A stretch of 36,576 nucleotides of DNA from Robiginitalea sp. (GTDB lineage: Bacteria; Bacteroidota; Bacteroidia; Flavobacteriales; Flavobacteriaceae), in NCBI GenBank assembly GCA_024642005.1, contig JAHECA010000029.1, forward strand, positions 1 through 36,576, in the 5' to 3' direction. Of the stretch, positions 8,768 to 17,441 are shown one piece after another. The translations under genes were made by a program, and so were the position numbers. The notes beneath the pieces were generated by a model. The model did not search any database, was not told the origin of the DNA, and saw only the letters and a program-made list of their open reading frames with translations. How positions within the stretch are numbered: position 1 is the first letter of the stretch; each line of letters begins with the position of its first letter.

Positions 8768-10222
8768 TCAGTCGCCGGCCACCCGCACCTGAATTTTCGG
8801 GTTTTTCAGGCGCACCTGTATCCACTCGGCAAAGCGCTTTAAATCGGCTTCCCTGTCTGTTGCAGAAATCCCTTCTTTCCAATGCGTTTCCAGAATGGGG
8901 ATGGTGTCGGTTTTCTGAAAATCGGTCTGGAGGGTATAGGCGTAATCGAGACCCATCAGGTTCGGGTAACTGGCCCTGGCCTCGGCAGAAATATCCTGGA
9001 AAGGGATCTGGCTCGCCACCAGGCTGCTCATGCCCGACAGCTCTTCCTCCAGCATGCGGATGCGTTCGTCCTTGTTGAGCAGCTCGGCCTTCTTGGATTC
9101 GTAGAGCTCGTTCACGTAGCGGAATTTCTCCTCTGAATCGTCTACCCCGCCCTGTACGATCTTGAGATCGGCATCTTTGAGTTTCGAGTACCTGTCTTTG
9201 CGGGTCTGCCAGCTGGTAATCACATTTTCAGGAATGGCGTCGTCTCCCATGCTCACCAGCTCGATGATGGACCCCCCTTCGGCATGGTATTCCAATTGGG
9301 TGAGGTTGTCCATAAACCGCCCATTGGTCGGGAAGTGGTAAGTCCCAATAGTCTCGGAAATGAACTGCTGAGCCTGGCTGCGGAAGCGGGATTCCTGGAA
9401 CACCTTGTAAAAGGTATATCCGGCCGGGATCATCACCAGTACGGCCACCAGGGAGGCCACCCGGGCAATCAGGCGGCGGCGGCGCGAATTGGCATACTTG
9501 GCCATCGGAAACCGCAATAGCTTGACTACCAAAAAGGTGGCCAGGCCAATAAAAATAGTATTGATGGCAAACAGGAAGAGGGCACCCCCGGCGTATTCGA
9601 GGTTCCAGATCGCCAGCCCAAACCCTACCGTACACAGGGGGGGCATCAGGGCCGTGGCAATGGCAACCCCGAAAATTACACTGGCAATCGTGCCCCGCTT
9701 TGCCCGTGCGATTACCAGGGCCAGGCCGCCGAAAAAGGCGATGAGCACATCGCGGATGTCGGGGGCGGTGCGGGCCAGCAATTCAGACGAGGTATCGCGC
9801 AAGGGGAAAAACCTGAAAAAAAGGTAGGCCGTAAGCACGCTGAGCACGACCATGATGGCAAAGTTATTCAGGGAGCGCCTCAGGGTATCGATGTCGTTAA
9901 TAGCCAGCGAGAGCCCCATGCCCAGAATTGGACCCATTAGGGGGGAAATCAACATGGCCCCGATTACCACGGCCGTGGAGTTTGCGTTCAGGCCAATAGA
10001 GGCGATAAAGATCGAACACACCAGAATCCAGGCCGTATGCCCCTTGAAGGGAATATCGGCCACGATGGCCTCGCGCGTGGCATCCTGGTCGGTGTTGTTG
10101 CGGATATCGAGCAGTTCTTTCAGGAATGTGCGGCCGCTTGCCATCAGCCCTCTAAAGTCCTTTTTTACCAACTCGCGGCTGTCTGGGGTTCCGTCCTGAC
10201 GGGGGTTTTTCTCAGCTTCCAT
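8768..10222 (-). CDS. DUF389 (TIGR00341-type) integral membrane protein
   Basis: A 484-residue protein. The first 60 residues are hydrophilic, then roughly 60-260 contain six or more membrane helices with the family-typical SIGLNANSTAVVIGAMLISPLMGPILG start and AFFGGLALVIARAKRGT turn. The C-terminal 220 residues are a soluble domain with a helical segment (ESKKAELLNKDERIRMLEEEL) that looks coiled-coil. DUF389 proteins have no established biochemical role. It starts 2 bases downstream of the guanylyltransferase stop and so is the last gene of a SprT - guanylyltransferase - DUF389 operon. Family is clear, function unknown. Confidence 0.88.
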   Translation of the reverse strand: MEAEKNPRQDGTPDSRELVKKDFRGLMASGRTFLKELLDIRNNTDQDATREAIVADIPFKGHTAWILVCSIFIASIGLNANSTAVVIGAMLISPLMGPILGMGLSLAINDIDTLRRSLNNFAIMVVLSVLTAYLFFRFFPLRDTSSELLARTAPDIRDVLIAFFGGLALVIARAKRGTIASVIFGVAIATALMPPLCTVGFGLAIWNLEYAGGALFLFAINTIFIGLATFLVVKLLRFPMAKYANSRRRRLIARVASLVAVLVMIPAGYTFYKVFQESRFRSQAQQFISETIGTYHFPTNGRFMDNLTQLEYHAEGGSIIELVSMGDDAIPENVITSWQTRKDRYSKLKDADLKIVQGGVDDSEEKFRYVNELYESKKAELLNKDERIRMLEEELSGMSSLVASQIPFQDISAEARASYPNLMGLDYAYTLQTDFQKTDTIPILETHWKEGISATDREADLKRFAEWIQVRLKNPKIQVRVAGD

Positions 10223-10224
10223 AG

Positions 10225-11310
10225 TTAGGTGAATTTTGGCCCAAAAGCATCCTTAACGCGGGCCACCCATTGTTTGATTTCCTGCTCCCGGCTGCGGGGT
10301 ACTACCAGCAGCACCTCTTCGGTATCTACCACGATAAAATCGCTGAGCCCTTCCAGCACTGCAATCTTCCCTGCCGGCATGCGCACCATATTGCCCTGGC
10401 TGTGCTCGAACAGTATCGTTTCGCCCGCCCCGGCGTTCCCCTGGGGGTCTTTTCCCAGCTTGTCGTAAAGGGAGCCCCAGGTTCCCAGGTCATTCCAGTC
10501 GAAGGAAGCCGGAAGAACGAACACCTGGTCGGAATGCTCCATGATGGCGTAGTCTATCGAAATATTGGCGGCACGGGCGTAGTTCTCAGCGATAAAGGCC
10601 GCTTCGCCCGGGGTATTGTAATGCTCCAGGCCCGAGGCAAACAAGGCGTATTGTTCGGGCTGATAGTGCTCGAAGGCCGCTACGATACTCCTGGCGCTCC
10701 ATGCAAAAATACCGGCATTCCAAAGGAAATTACCCTGCCTGAGGAAGGCCTGTGCCGTCTGGTAGTCTGGTTTTTCGCGGAACTGGGCAACTTTTTTAAG
10801 GCCGTCTGGATCTTCGCCGTCCCGGTCGAACTCGATGTAACCGAAGCCGGTGTTCGGAAAGGTGGGCTGTATGCCAAGGGTACAAAGGGCCTCAGTTCGG
10901 GAAGCCCTTTCAAAACAGCGGCTTACATCGTCTGCAAAGGCGGCTTCGTCTTCGATCCAATGGTCGCTGGGAGCTACCACCATACAGGCATCTGGGTCCA
11001 TTTTGCGGATTTTCAGAGCCGCATAGAGAATGCAGGGGGCGGTATTGCGCATGGCTGGTTCGGTAACCACCTGCCCGGGCCCGATTTCGGGCAGCTGTTC
11101 CAGTACCAGGTCGCGGTAGTCGGCATTGGTCAATACCAAAATGTTTGAGGGGGGAATAAAACGCGCCAGGCGCGAAAAAGTCTGTTGCAGCAGGGATCGG
11201 CCGCTGCCGAGCAGGTCGTGGAACTGCTTGGGGAACGACCGGGTGCTCACCGGCCAGAACCGGGAGCCTACCCCGCCCGCCATAAGCACGGCGTAATAAT
11301 GCGAATTCAT
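10225..11310 (-). CDS. manC: Mannose-1-phosphate guanylyltransferase
   Basis: A 361-residue nucleotidyltransferase that makes GDP-mannose from mannose-1-phosphate and GTP for glycan synthesis. It has the signature AGGVGSRFWPVSTRSFPKQF at the N terminus, VVAPSDHWIEDEAAF with the metal-binding Asp, FGYIEFDRDG and FREKPDYQTAQAFL, WNAGIFAW, and the SIDYAIMEHSDQVFVLPASFDWNDLGTW segment. It has the short form: the phosphomannose-isomerase domain of bifunctional enzymes is missing, as usual for flavobacteria. It begins 4 bases after the SprT gene stop, and DUF389 follows after 2 bases. Confidence 0.95.
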   Translation of the reverse strand: MNSHYYAVLMAGGVGSRFWPVSTRSFPKQFHDLLGSGRSLLQQTFSRLARFIPPSNILVLTNADYRDLVLEQLPEIGPGQVVTEPAMRNTAPCILYAALKIRKMDPDACMVVAPSDHWIEDEAAFADDVSRCFERASRTEALCTLGIQPTFPNTGFGYIEFDRDGEDPDGLKKVAQFREKPDYQTAQAFLRQGNFLWNAGIFAWSARSIVAAFEHYQPEQYALFASGLEHYNTPGEAAFIAENYARAANISIDYAIMEHSDQVFVLPASFDWNDLGTWGSLYDKLGKDPQGNAGAGETILFEHSQGNMVRMPAGKIAVLEGLSDFIVVDTEEVLLVVPRSREQEIKQWVARVKDAFGPKFT

Positions 11311-11314
11311 GTGT

Positions 11315-11920
11315 TCAGTTTTCTGCGAGTAATTCTACTTCGGCATGCGGTTGGAAAAGATACAATTTTCCGGTAGCAACTTCCACGCATTGGTAGCGTT
11401 TTATTTGGCAGGGGCCCTTGCGGAATACCCGTCCGTTGTAGAGGCGGAACAGGCTCCCTTCCGGTATCTCGTACACATGGCAGCCCTCTGGTTCCTGTGG
11501 ATCGTAAAACTTCAGGGCCAGGGAAAGGGCAGTGTCGGTGCTGCTGCTGGCCTTCGGGTTTTTGAAATGGCGGGCCAACACGGGCAACAGCCGGTCGGGG
11601 AAAATCTCGGGCCTTAAAAAGGGAAGCATGAGCCGCTGAAAGGTGTGCTTCCATTCGACCCCGTGGGGTTTGATGCGGCGGCCGTAGGTTTCAAAGGCCA
11701 GCAAATGAGCAATTTCATGCACCAGGGTAATCAGGAAGCGGTAGCGGTTTGCCATGGCATTGACCGTGATCTGGTGCCCGCCCCCGGGCAGCCGCCGGTA
11801 ATCGCCGTGGCGCGTAATGCGCTGGCGCACCACTTTAAGGTGCACGCCGTTAGACCGGATCAATTCCAGGCAGGGTGCCACGGCCCGTTCTGGCAGGTAT
11901 CTGGCAAGTACCTCATTCAT
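11315..11920 (-). CDS. SprT-like zinc metalloprotease domain protein
   Basis: A 201-residue protein. It holds the gluzincin-type active site HEIAH (in LITLVHEIAHLLAFETY) with a third His ligand about 19 residues on (PHGVEWKHTF), which matches the SprT/Spartan domain. Bacterial SprT proteins are poorly characterised; eukaryotic relatives cleave DNA-protein crosslinks. The C-terminal half lacks the four Cys of a zinc ribbon. The start was set at 11920 (MNEVLARYLPERA), because the in-frame extension to 12169 runs through the divergent lipoprotein gene. It is the first gene of the operon with manC and DUF389. Confidence 0.85.
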   Translation of the reverse strand: MNEVLARYLPERAVAPCLELIRSNGVHLKVVRQRITRHGDYRRLPGGGHQITVNAMANRYRFLITLVHEIAHLLAFETYGRRIKPHGVEWKHTFQRLMLPFLRPEIFPDRLLPVLARHFKNPKASSSTDTALSLALKFYDPQEPEGCHVYEIPEGSLFRLYNGRVFRKGPCQIKRYQCVEVATGKLYLFQPHAEVELLAEN

Positions 11921-12010
11921 GCGGGTAAAGGTATACAATCTGTGCTTTTTTCCGGGTATCAGGTGTTTGGGCAAGCAGAACGGGCACAGTTGATAAGTTT
12001 CCCGTATCTT

Positions 12011-12433
12011 ATGGGGATGAAAAAGTTGCTGTTTTTGCTTTTGGCATCCCTGTTGCTGCCAGGTTGCCAGAAAGACTCCGACGAGCGCCCCGACCCTGAC
12101 GTGCTCGAAGGTACCTGGTTGCTTACCGAGGCGCTCTTCGACCCCGGCGACGGGAGCGGGGAATTCCAAAAAGTCGATTCGGAGCGCGAGCTGAACCTGG
12201 CCCCCGATAATACCTTCAGCTCAAATTACGATATCTGCCAGGCCATTGAGGAAGGGCAGAAATTCAGCGGCAATTTTGATCGGATTGGCGTCAAGGAATT
12301 TTTGATCCCCTGTGCAGGAAGCCTCCTGAACAGTGTACAGGGGCGTTTGGAAGACGGGTTTCTCGTGCTGTATTATCCGTGTGACGAACCCTGCGCCTAC
12401 CGGTTTACGAAAACCTCTGACTTCAGGGAGTAG
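12011..12433 (+). CDS. Small lipocalin-like lipoprotein, function unknown
   Basis: A 140-residue protein with a Lys-Lys n-region, a leucine-rich core and a lipobox ending LLLPGC, so Cys19 should be lipidated. The mature part starts QKDSDERPDPDVLEGTWLLTEALFD and ends with ...CAYRFTKTSDFRE; a beta-rich W-x-L start of this kind is common in lipocalin-like domain lipoproteins of Bacteroidota. Four Cys (near residues 77, 98, 123, 127) could form disulfides. A second ATG at 12017 is an equally possible start. It overlaps the SDR gene by 11 bases at the 3' end. I do not recognise a specific function. Confidence 0.75.
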   Translation: MGMKKLLFLLLASLLLPGCQKDSDERPDPDVLEGTWLLTEALFDPGDGSGEFQKVDSERELNLAPDNTFSSNYDICQAIEEGQKFSGNFDRIGVKEFLIPCAGSLLNSVQGRLEDGFLVLYYPCDEPCAYRFTKTSDFRE

Positions 12434-13103
12434 AGCGGCTTACCTGCAGCACCTTCCCATTGTAAAGCGCATGGCCCGTAAGGGCGAATTGGCCGATATA
12501 GGCAGCCATTTCCGGGGCAGTAACCGGTGCCTGATAGCCGGGAAAGGCCTCCTCCAGCATTTCGGTCTGCACCGCCCCCAGGGCCAGGGCGTTAAAAGCC
12601 GGGCCTGTTTCCTTGTATTCTTCAGCCAGCAATTCGGTCAGGGTAATTACGGCCCCCTTGCTGGAGCTGTAGGCCGCCAGGCCTGGGAATTTGGCGCTCC
12701 CCTGAATACCCCCCATAGAGCTTACGGCCAGTACATGGCCTGCGGGGTCAAGCACCGGCAGCAAAGCCCGGGTAAGGGTGGCTACCCCAAAAACGTTTAC
12801 ACGGTAAACCGCTTCAAAATCGTCGACCCGGGTTTCCCGGAAGGGTTTGTTTACCAGGCTGCCTGCGTTGTGCACCAGCACCCCGGCCTTCCCCCAGTTT
12901 GCCTGCACCCAGGCGGCCGCCTGGACAGAAGCCCCCGGGTCTGTAATATCAAAGGTGAGAGAGGTAACCTGCTCGAGGCCCAGCGCCTCTACTGGCCCGG
13001 GGTTGCGCGACAGGGCCAGAACGCTGTGGCCGCCTGCAGCCAGCCATTGTACCAATTCGTAGCCTATACCGCGGCTGGTTCCTGTTACAACAACCTTTGC
13101 CAT
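12423..13103 (-). CDS. Short-chain dehydrogenase/reductase
   Basis: A 226-residue classical SDR oxidoreductase. The NAD(P)-binding motif is TGTSRGIG at residues about 7-14, the structural NAG motif is VHNAGSL, and the catalytic Tyr/Lys pair is YSSSKGAV with the preceding Ser in LAVSSMGGI. The chain is a little shorter than the usual 240-250. The substrate cannot be told from sequence. It overlaps the M28 peptidase stop by one base (TGATG), so it belongs to the pdhA-pdhC-peptidase operon, as its last gene. Confidence 0.92.
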   Translation of the reverse strand: MAKVVVTGTSRGIGYELVQWLAAGGHSVLALSRNPGPVEALGLEQVTSLTFDITDPGASVQAAAWVQANWGKAGVLVHNAGSLVNKPFRETRVDDFEAVYRVNVFGVATLTRALLPVLDPAGHVLAVSSMGGIQGSAKFPGLAAYSSSKGAVITLTELLAEEYKETGPAFNALALGAVQTEMLEEAFPGYQAPVTAPEMAAYIGQFALTGHALYNGKVLQVSRSTP

Positions 13104-14098
13104 CAGTTCAGTTTCAGGTTTCCTGGTGGGGCATTGGCAACGCCCTGCACCACAGGAATGAGTTGGTTCAAAACCGCCGACATATGGCCGAAGTCCATAC
13201 GGGAAGCCTCGTCGCCCGGCTTGTGGTAGTAGTTGTAATTCGTGAAATCGAAGGTCGAAAAGGTATGGGCCGGCACCCCGAATTCGTTGAAAAAAGAATA
13301 GTTGTCTGACCGCTGAAAAAGGTTGTATTCCTGTGCTGCCGGCAGCAGGCCAACCAGATTGGAGCCCGCGTATTCGTTGGCCAGTTCGGCCAGGTTGCTT
13401 TTCTCGTACCCGGTCAGGTAGACCTGGTAATCTTTGTCGGCCATGGGCACCCCTGTCATTTCAAAATTGAGCATGGCATGTAGCCGGAAGCCCTGCTGTT
13501 TCAACCGGGCTGCCATATGTGCACTGCCCAGCAGGCCACGTTCCTCGGCCCCGAAAAAGGCAATCAGCAAGCTTCGCGCCGGGGCCCTGCAGCCCGAGAA
13601 GTAACGGGCCAGCTCGAGCAGTGTGGCCGTGCCCGAAGCATTGTCGTTGGCTCCGTTGGCAATGCTGTCTCCTTCAATGGGGGCTATGCGGCCGATATGG
13701 TCGTAATGCGCACCCAGCACCACGAATTCGCCTGCCAGTTCGGGGTCGCTGCCGGGGATTACCCCCACAATATTAAAGGACAACTCGCCGACATTCGACA
13801 GGGTATCGCGGTAAGTGGCAAAGTACGGGACAATCTGGTATTGTTTCAGCTGCCCCTCCAGGTAGGCGGCTGCCAGTTCGCCCCCTTCGGTGCCTGTGTT
13901 GCGCCCTTCGAGAGCATCGGACGCCAGGTAATCCACGATTTTTTCCATATGCCGGGCATCGCTGAAATGGGCAGCCTCTTCAGGGGAACAAACCCGATTG
14001 CGGGACGAGCCGCATCCCCCCAGCAGCAGGAGCAGGGCACTGCCGATAAGCATGCCACAGGCCCGGGCCGCCTGGCGGCATGTGTTGCGGCCCCTCAT
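13103..14098 (-). CDS. M28-family zinc aminopeptidase, predicted lipoprotein
   Basis: A 331-residue exported peptidase. The N terminus has a signal with lipobox LLLGGC, so it is likely anchored to a membrane. The M28 metal site is readable in order: His in LGAHYDHIG, bridging Asp in NGANDNASG, catalytic Glu pair in FFGAEERGLLGS, a Glu in place of the usual Asp in NFEMTG (family norm NLDMIG), and the last His in YYHKPGDE. The family removes N-terminal amino acids from periplasmic peptides. It starts one base after the pdhC stop and is followed by the SDR. The Asp-to-Glu change is conservative and probably keeps zinc binding. Confidence 0.92.
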   Translation of the reverse strand: MRGRNTCRQAARACGMLIGSALLLLLGGCGSSRNRVCSPEEAAHFSDARHMEKIVDYLASDALEGRNTGTEGGELAAAYLEGQLKQYQIVPYFATYRDTLSNVGELSFNIVGVIPGSDPELAGEFVVLGAHYDHIGRIAPIEGDSIANGANDNASGTATLLELARYFSGCRAPARSLLIAFFGAEERGLLGSAHMAARLKQQGFRLHAMLNFEMTGVPMADKDYQVYLTGYEKSNLAELANEYAGSNLVGLLPAAQEYNLFQRSDNYSFFNEFGVPAHTFSTFDFTNYNYYHKPGDEASRMDFGHMSAVLNQLIPVVQGVANAPPGNLKLN

Positions 14099-14099
14099 G

Positions 14100-15716
14100 T
14101 TAGGCGAGCATGGTTACCGGGTGCTCCATGTAGGCGCGCAGGGTTTGCAGGAACTGCGCCCCGGTTGCCCCGTCGACGGTGCGGTGGTCGCAGGCCAGGG
14201 TTATGGTCATGGTATGCCCTGCCACGATTTGCCCGTCTTTTACGACTGGTTTCTCGACGATGGCTCCCACCGATAAGATGGCCGAATTGGGCTGGTTGAT
14301 GATAGAGGTAAACTCCAGGATGCCGAACATGCCCAGGTTGGAAACCGTAAAGGTACTGCCCTCCATCTCGGCCGGGGTCAGTTTTTTAGTGCGTGCCCTG
14401 CCGGCCAGGTCTTTAACCGCCTCCCCGATCTGGGTCAGGCTCATCTGGTCGGTGAATTTGAGTACCGGCACCACCAGGCCATCTTCCACGGCTACCGCTA
14501 CACCTACGTGTACGTGGCGGTTGTAACGGGTGGTGTCGCCATTCCAGCTGGTGTTTACCTGGGGATGCTTCTTCAGGGCCATTGCGCAGGCCTTAACCAC
14601 CATGTCGTTGAAAGAGACTTTGGTGTCGGGCAATTCATTGATGCGCGCCCGCGACCCCATGGCGTGTTCCATGTCTACCTCGATGGTGAGGTAGTAATGT
14701 GGGGCGGTGAATTTGGATTCGCTAAGGCGCTTGGCGATAACCTTGCGCATTTGGGAGTTCTTGACCTCTTCCACGGCTTCCTGCCCTGTCGGGGCCTGCA
14801 CAACAGTTTGCGCAGCAGAAGGGGCAGAAGCTGCGGCAGCCGGTCTGGCTGCAGGGGTGAAGTTTTCAATATCGCGTTTCACAATGCGGCCCTGGTCGCC
14901 GCTCCCGGCTACCTGGCGCAAGTCGATTCCCTTGTCTTCAGCCATTTTGCGGGCCAGGGGCGAAACGAACAGGCGGGTGCCATCGGCAGCGGGTTGAGCC
15001 TCAGGTGCTTTGGGAGCCTCAGGGGCTGGATCGTGGGCAGGTGCCGCAGGGGCTGCCTGTTCCTGGGCAGGTGCGGCTCCGGCCGGTGCGCCGCTCAGCA
15101 CGGCCTGCACGTCGGTGCCCTTGGGCCCGATTACGGCCAGCACGGCATCTACAGGAGCCGATTGGCCTTCCTGAATGCCGATATGCAGCAAGGTCCCGGA
15201 ATAAAACGATTCGAACTCCATGGTGGCCTTATCGGTTTCAATCTCGGCCAGGATGTCCCCTTCCGAAACGGTGTCGCCCACTTGCTTGATCCAGGTGGCA
15301 ACCGTTCCTTCTTCCATGGTATCGCTCAGGCGCGGCATGCGCACAACTTCCACACCGGCAGGGATGGCGGGCTGGGGCTGGGAAGGCGCAACAGGGGCAA
15401 CAGGAGCGTCCTGCTGTTGGGCAGGGGCGGCCGGGGCTGCCTCTTTCTTATCCTCGAGCAGGGATGAAATATCTTCCCCCTTCTCCCCGACGATAGCGAG
15501 CAGGGCGTCTACCGGGGCTCCGTCTCCCTCCTGAATGCCTATATGCAACAGGGTGCCCGAGTGGAACGATTCGAATTCCATGGTGGCCTTGTCTGTTTCG
15601 ATCTCGGCGAGAATGTCGCCTTCTTCCACCTTATCTCCCACCTGTTTCAGCCATTTGGCCACGGTACCTTCTTCCATGGTATCGCTGAGCCTGGGCATTG
15701 TTATGATTTCTGCCAT
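14100..15716 (-). CDS. pdhC: Dihydrolipoamide acetyltransferase, E2 of pyruvate dehydrogenase, with two lipoyl domains
   Basis: A 538-residue E2 that forms the core of the pyruvate dehydrogenase complex and transfers the acetyl group from lipoyl to CoA. Two lipoyl domains are visible with nearly identical sequence, lipoyl-lysines Lys43 and Lys163, both in DKATMEFESF. Ala/Pro-rich linkers follow, then the E1/E3-binding domain (RLFVSPLARKMAEDKGIDL), and the catalytic domain ending with the His-Asp motif HRTVDGATGAQFL. The two lipoyl segments also repeat at DNA level (about 15,195-15,345 and 15,540-15,700). It lies 11 bases after pdhA, and E1-beta is encoded elsewhere. Confidence 0.97.
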   Translation of the reverse strand: MAEIITMPRLSDTMEEGTVAKWLKQVGDKVEEGDILAEIETDKATMEFESFHSGTLLHIGIQEGDGAPVDALLAIVGEKGEDISSLLEDKKEAAPAAPAQQQDAPVAPVAPSQPQPAIPAGVEVVRMPRLSDTMEEGTVATWIKQVGDTVSEGDILAEIETDKATMEFESFYSGTLLHIGIQEGQSAPVDAVLAVIGPKGTDVQAVLSGAPAGAAPAQEQAAPAAPAHDPAPEAPKAPEAQPAADGTRLFVSPLARKMAEDKGIDLRQVAGSGDQGRIVKRDIENFTPAARPAAAASAPSAAQTVVQAPTGQEAVEEVKNSQMRKVIAKRLSESKFTAPHYYLTIEVDMEHAMGSRARINELPDTKVSFNDMVVKACAMALKKHPQVNTSWNGDTTRYNRHVHVGVAVAVEDGLVVPVLKFTDQMSLTQIGEAVKDLAGRARTKKLTPAEMEGSTFTVSNLGMFGILEFTSIINQPNSAILSVGAIVEKPVVKDGQIVAGHTMTITLACDHRTVDGATGAQFLQTLRAYMEHPVTMLA

Positions 15717-15727
15717 CTGCCTGTATC

Positions 15728-16729
15728 TTATAATTTATGCGCCAGAAACGGGTAATCGCGCTGTTCGTAGACCACGTCGTAAAGTTGTTCTGCAGGGGGG
15801 AAGTCGGAATTTTCCGCGAACTCCTCACACTCCTGCACCAGCTTGCGAACCCGCTTGTCAATCGCGGCGATCTCGGCATCGGTGGCGTATTTCTTATCCT
15901 TGATCACGTCGAGCACCTGGGTGATCGGGTCTATTTTCTTGTATTCTTCAACCTCATCCTTGGTACGGTAGTGCTGGGCATCCGACATGGAATGGCCCCG
16001 ATAGCGGTACGTCTTCATCTCCAGGAAGGTAGGGCCCCCGCCGGTCCGGGCTCTTTCGACAGCCTTGTACACCTCTTCGGCCACAGCCACCGGGTCCATC
16101 CCGTCTACCGGGCCGCAGGGCATTTCGTACCCGAGTCCCAATTTCCAGATATCGGTGGTATGGGCGGTACGGGCAACCGAAGTACCCATGGCATAGCCGT
16201 TGTTTTCGCAGATGAAAACGACTGGCAACTGCCAGAGCATGGCCAGGTTGAAGGTTTCGTGCAGGCTGCCCTGCCTCACGGCCCCGTCGCCCATATAGCA
16301 CAGGGTAACCGCATCGCTGCCGTGGTACTTATCGGCAAAGGCCAGGCCGGCTCCCAGTGGAATCTGCCCGCCCACGATGCCGTGGCCCCCGTAAAAGCGG
16401 TATTCTTTGGAAAAGATATGCATGGAGCCCCCCATCCCTTTGGAGGTACCGGTAACCTTCCCGTACAGTTCGGCCATTACCCGGCGGGGGTCTTCGCCCA
16501 TGCCGATGGGCTGCACGTGGTTCCGGTAAGCCGTAATCATCTTGTCTTTGGTGAGGTCCATGGCGTGCAGCGAACCTGCCAGCACTGCCTCCTGCCCGTT
16601 GTACAAATGCAGGAAGCCGCGCACCTTTTGCTGGATGTAAACAGCGGCCAGTTTGTCTTCAAACTTCCGCCAGAACAGCATATCCTCATACCATTTCAGA
16701 TATACCTCTTTGGTTATTTTCTTCATCAA
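15728..16729 (-). CDS. pdhA: Pyruvate dehydrogenase E1 component, alpha subunit
   Basis: A 333-residue thiamine-diphosphate subunit that decarboxylates pyruvate together with the beta subunit. The ThDP-binding motif runs from GDGAVRQGSLHE to ENNGYAMGTS. The activating HGIVGGQIPLGAGLAFA segment and the C-terminal phosphorylation-loop region TYRYRGHSMSDAQHYR are typical of PdhA. The first of two adjacent Met codons is used (MMKKITKEVY). It is the promoter-proximal gene of a pdhA-pdhC-M28-SDR unit. Confidence 0.97.
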   Translation of the reverse strand: MMKKITKEVYLKWYEDMLFWRKFEDKLAAVYIQQKVRGFLHLYNGQEAVLAGSLHAMDLTKDKMITAYRNHVQPIGMGEDPRRVMAELYGKVTGTSKGMGGSMHIFSKEYRFYGGHGIVGGQIPLGAGLAFADKYHGSDAVTLCYMGDGAVRQGSLHETFNLAMLWQLPVVFICENNGYAMGTSVARTAHTTDIWKLGLGYEMPCGPVDGMDPVAVAEEVYKAVERARTGGGPTFLEMKTYRYRGHSMSDAQHYRTKDEVEEYKKIDPITQVLDVIKDKKYATDAEIAAIDKRVRKLVQECEEFAENSDFPPAEQLYDVVYEQRDYPFLAHKL

Positions 16730-16802
16730 AATGCTTTAAATGACTTAGTTACCAATGAGATTGGCCAGCCGATAAGGATGCTGTAACCCCCAAGTGGAAA
16801 AG

Positions 16803-16833
16803 CAAAAATAAACATTAAATATAACAGGAAAAA
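16803..16833 (-). promoter_or_regulatory. Candidate promoter of the pdhA operon
   Basis: Read on the minus strand, TATTTTTG at 16810-16803 is a perfect TAnnTTTG -7 box, preceded after 19 bases by TTTT (16833-16830), one mismatch from the -33 box. Start of transcription near 16798 gives a leader of about 70 bases before pdhA. Confidence 0.5.
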
Positions 16834-16872
16834 ATGGAGTTGCCGAAAGCAGACCCCTTGCCACACGGCCTT

Positions 16873-17358
16873 TCAGCGCAGGTAGCTGCTATCGAACCCG
16901 AGGGGGAGCAAAGCGGCCATGGAAGGACACTCGTAAACGACCCCCTGCCCGGCCTGCAACAGCACCCTGATCGGGTTTATTTGCCGGTTCTCATATTCCA
17001 GGATGGCCTGCCGGCAATTGCCGCAGGGGGCAGCCGGCACCTGCAGTTTGTTGTCGGCAGAACGGGCCACAATGGCCAGGGTTCTGATCGGGGTACCCGG
17101 AAAGCGGGCCCCGGCCTGAAAAACCGCCACGCGTTCGGCACAAAGTCCCGATGGATAGGAGGCATTTTCCTGATTGCTCCCTATGATCGTTTCGCCCGAT
17201 TCGAGCAGCAGGGCCGACCCAACCCGGAAATTCGAATAGGGGGCGTAGGCCCCTTCCAGAGCCTGCCAGGCAGCCTCAAGAAGCCGGCTGTCGGCATCGG
17301 GCAGGGCTGAGGCTGATTCGTATATGGTGAGCTCGAAGCCGACCGGGCGTTTCTCCAT
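16873..17358 (-). CDS. cdd: Cytidine deaminase
   Basis: A 161-residue zinc enzyme that deaminates cytidine and deoxycytidine to uridine forms in pyrimidine salvage. The tetrameric Cdd zinc site is present: CAE (SGLCAERVAVF) carrying the catalytic Glu and one Cys ligand, and PCGNCRQ with the other two. The start was set at 17358 (MEKRPVGFELTI), because an in-frame extension to 17433 reads back through the porV terminator hairpin. A TATCTTTT string at 17363-17370 could be a -7 box but would leave almost no leader. The order porV-cdd-pdhA is the usual flavobacterial one. Confidence 0.95.
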   Translation of the reverse strand: MEKRPVGFELTIYESASALPDADSRLLEAAWQALEGAYAPYSNFRVGSALLLESGETIIGSNQENASYPSGLCAERVAVFQAGARFPGTPIRTLAIVARSADNKLQVPAAPCGNCRQAILEYENRQINPIRVLLQAGQGVVYECPSMAALLPLGFDSSYLR

Positions 17359-17390
17359 ACCGAAAAGATACGATTTTCCCTTGCCCCTGC

Positions 17391-17418
17391 ATAAAAAAAC
17401 CTGCCTGCCGGCAGGTTT
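17391..17418 (-). terminator. Rho-independent terminator of porV
   Basis: The inverted repeat AAACCTGCC-TGCC-GGCAGGTTT (17397-17418) is followed on the minus strand by a run of seven U (17397-17391). It lies 23 bases after the porV stop. Confidence 0.85.
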
Positions 17419-17441
17419 TGAAACAGGCGGCATGCCTGCTT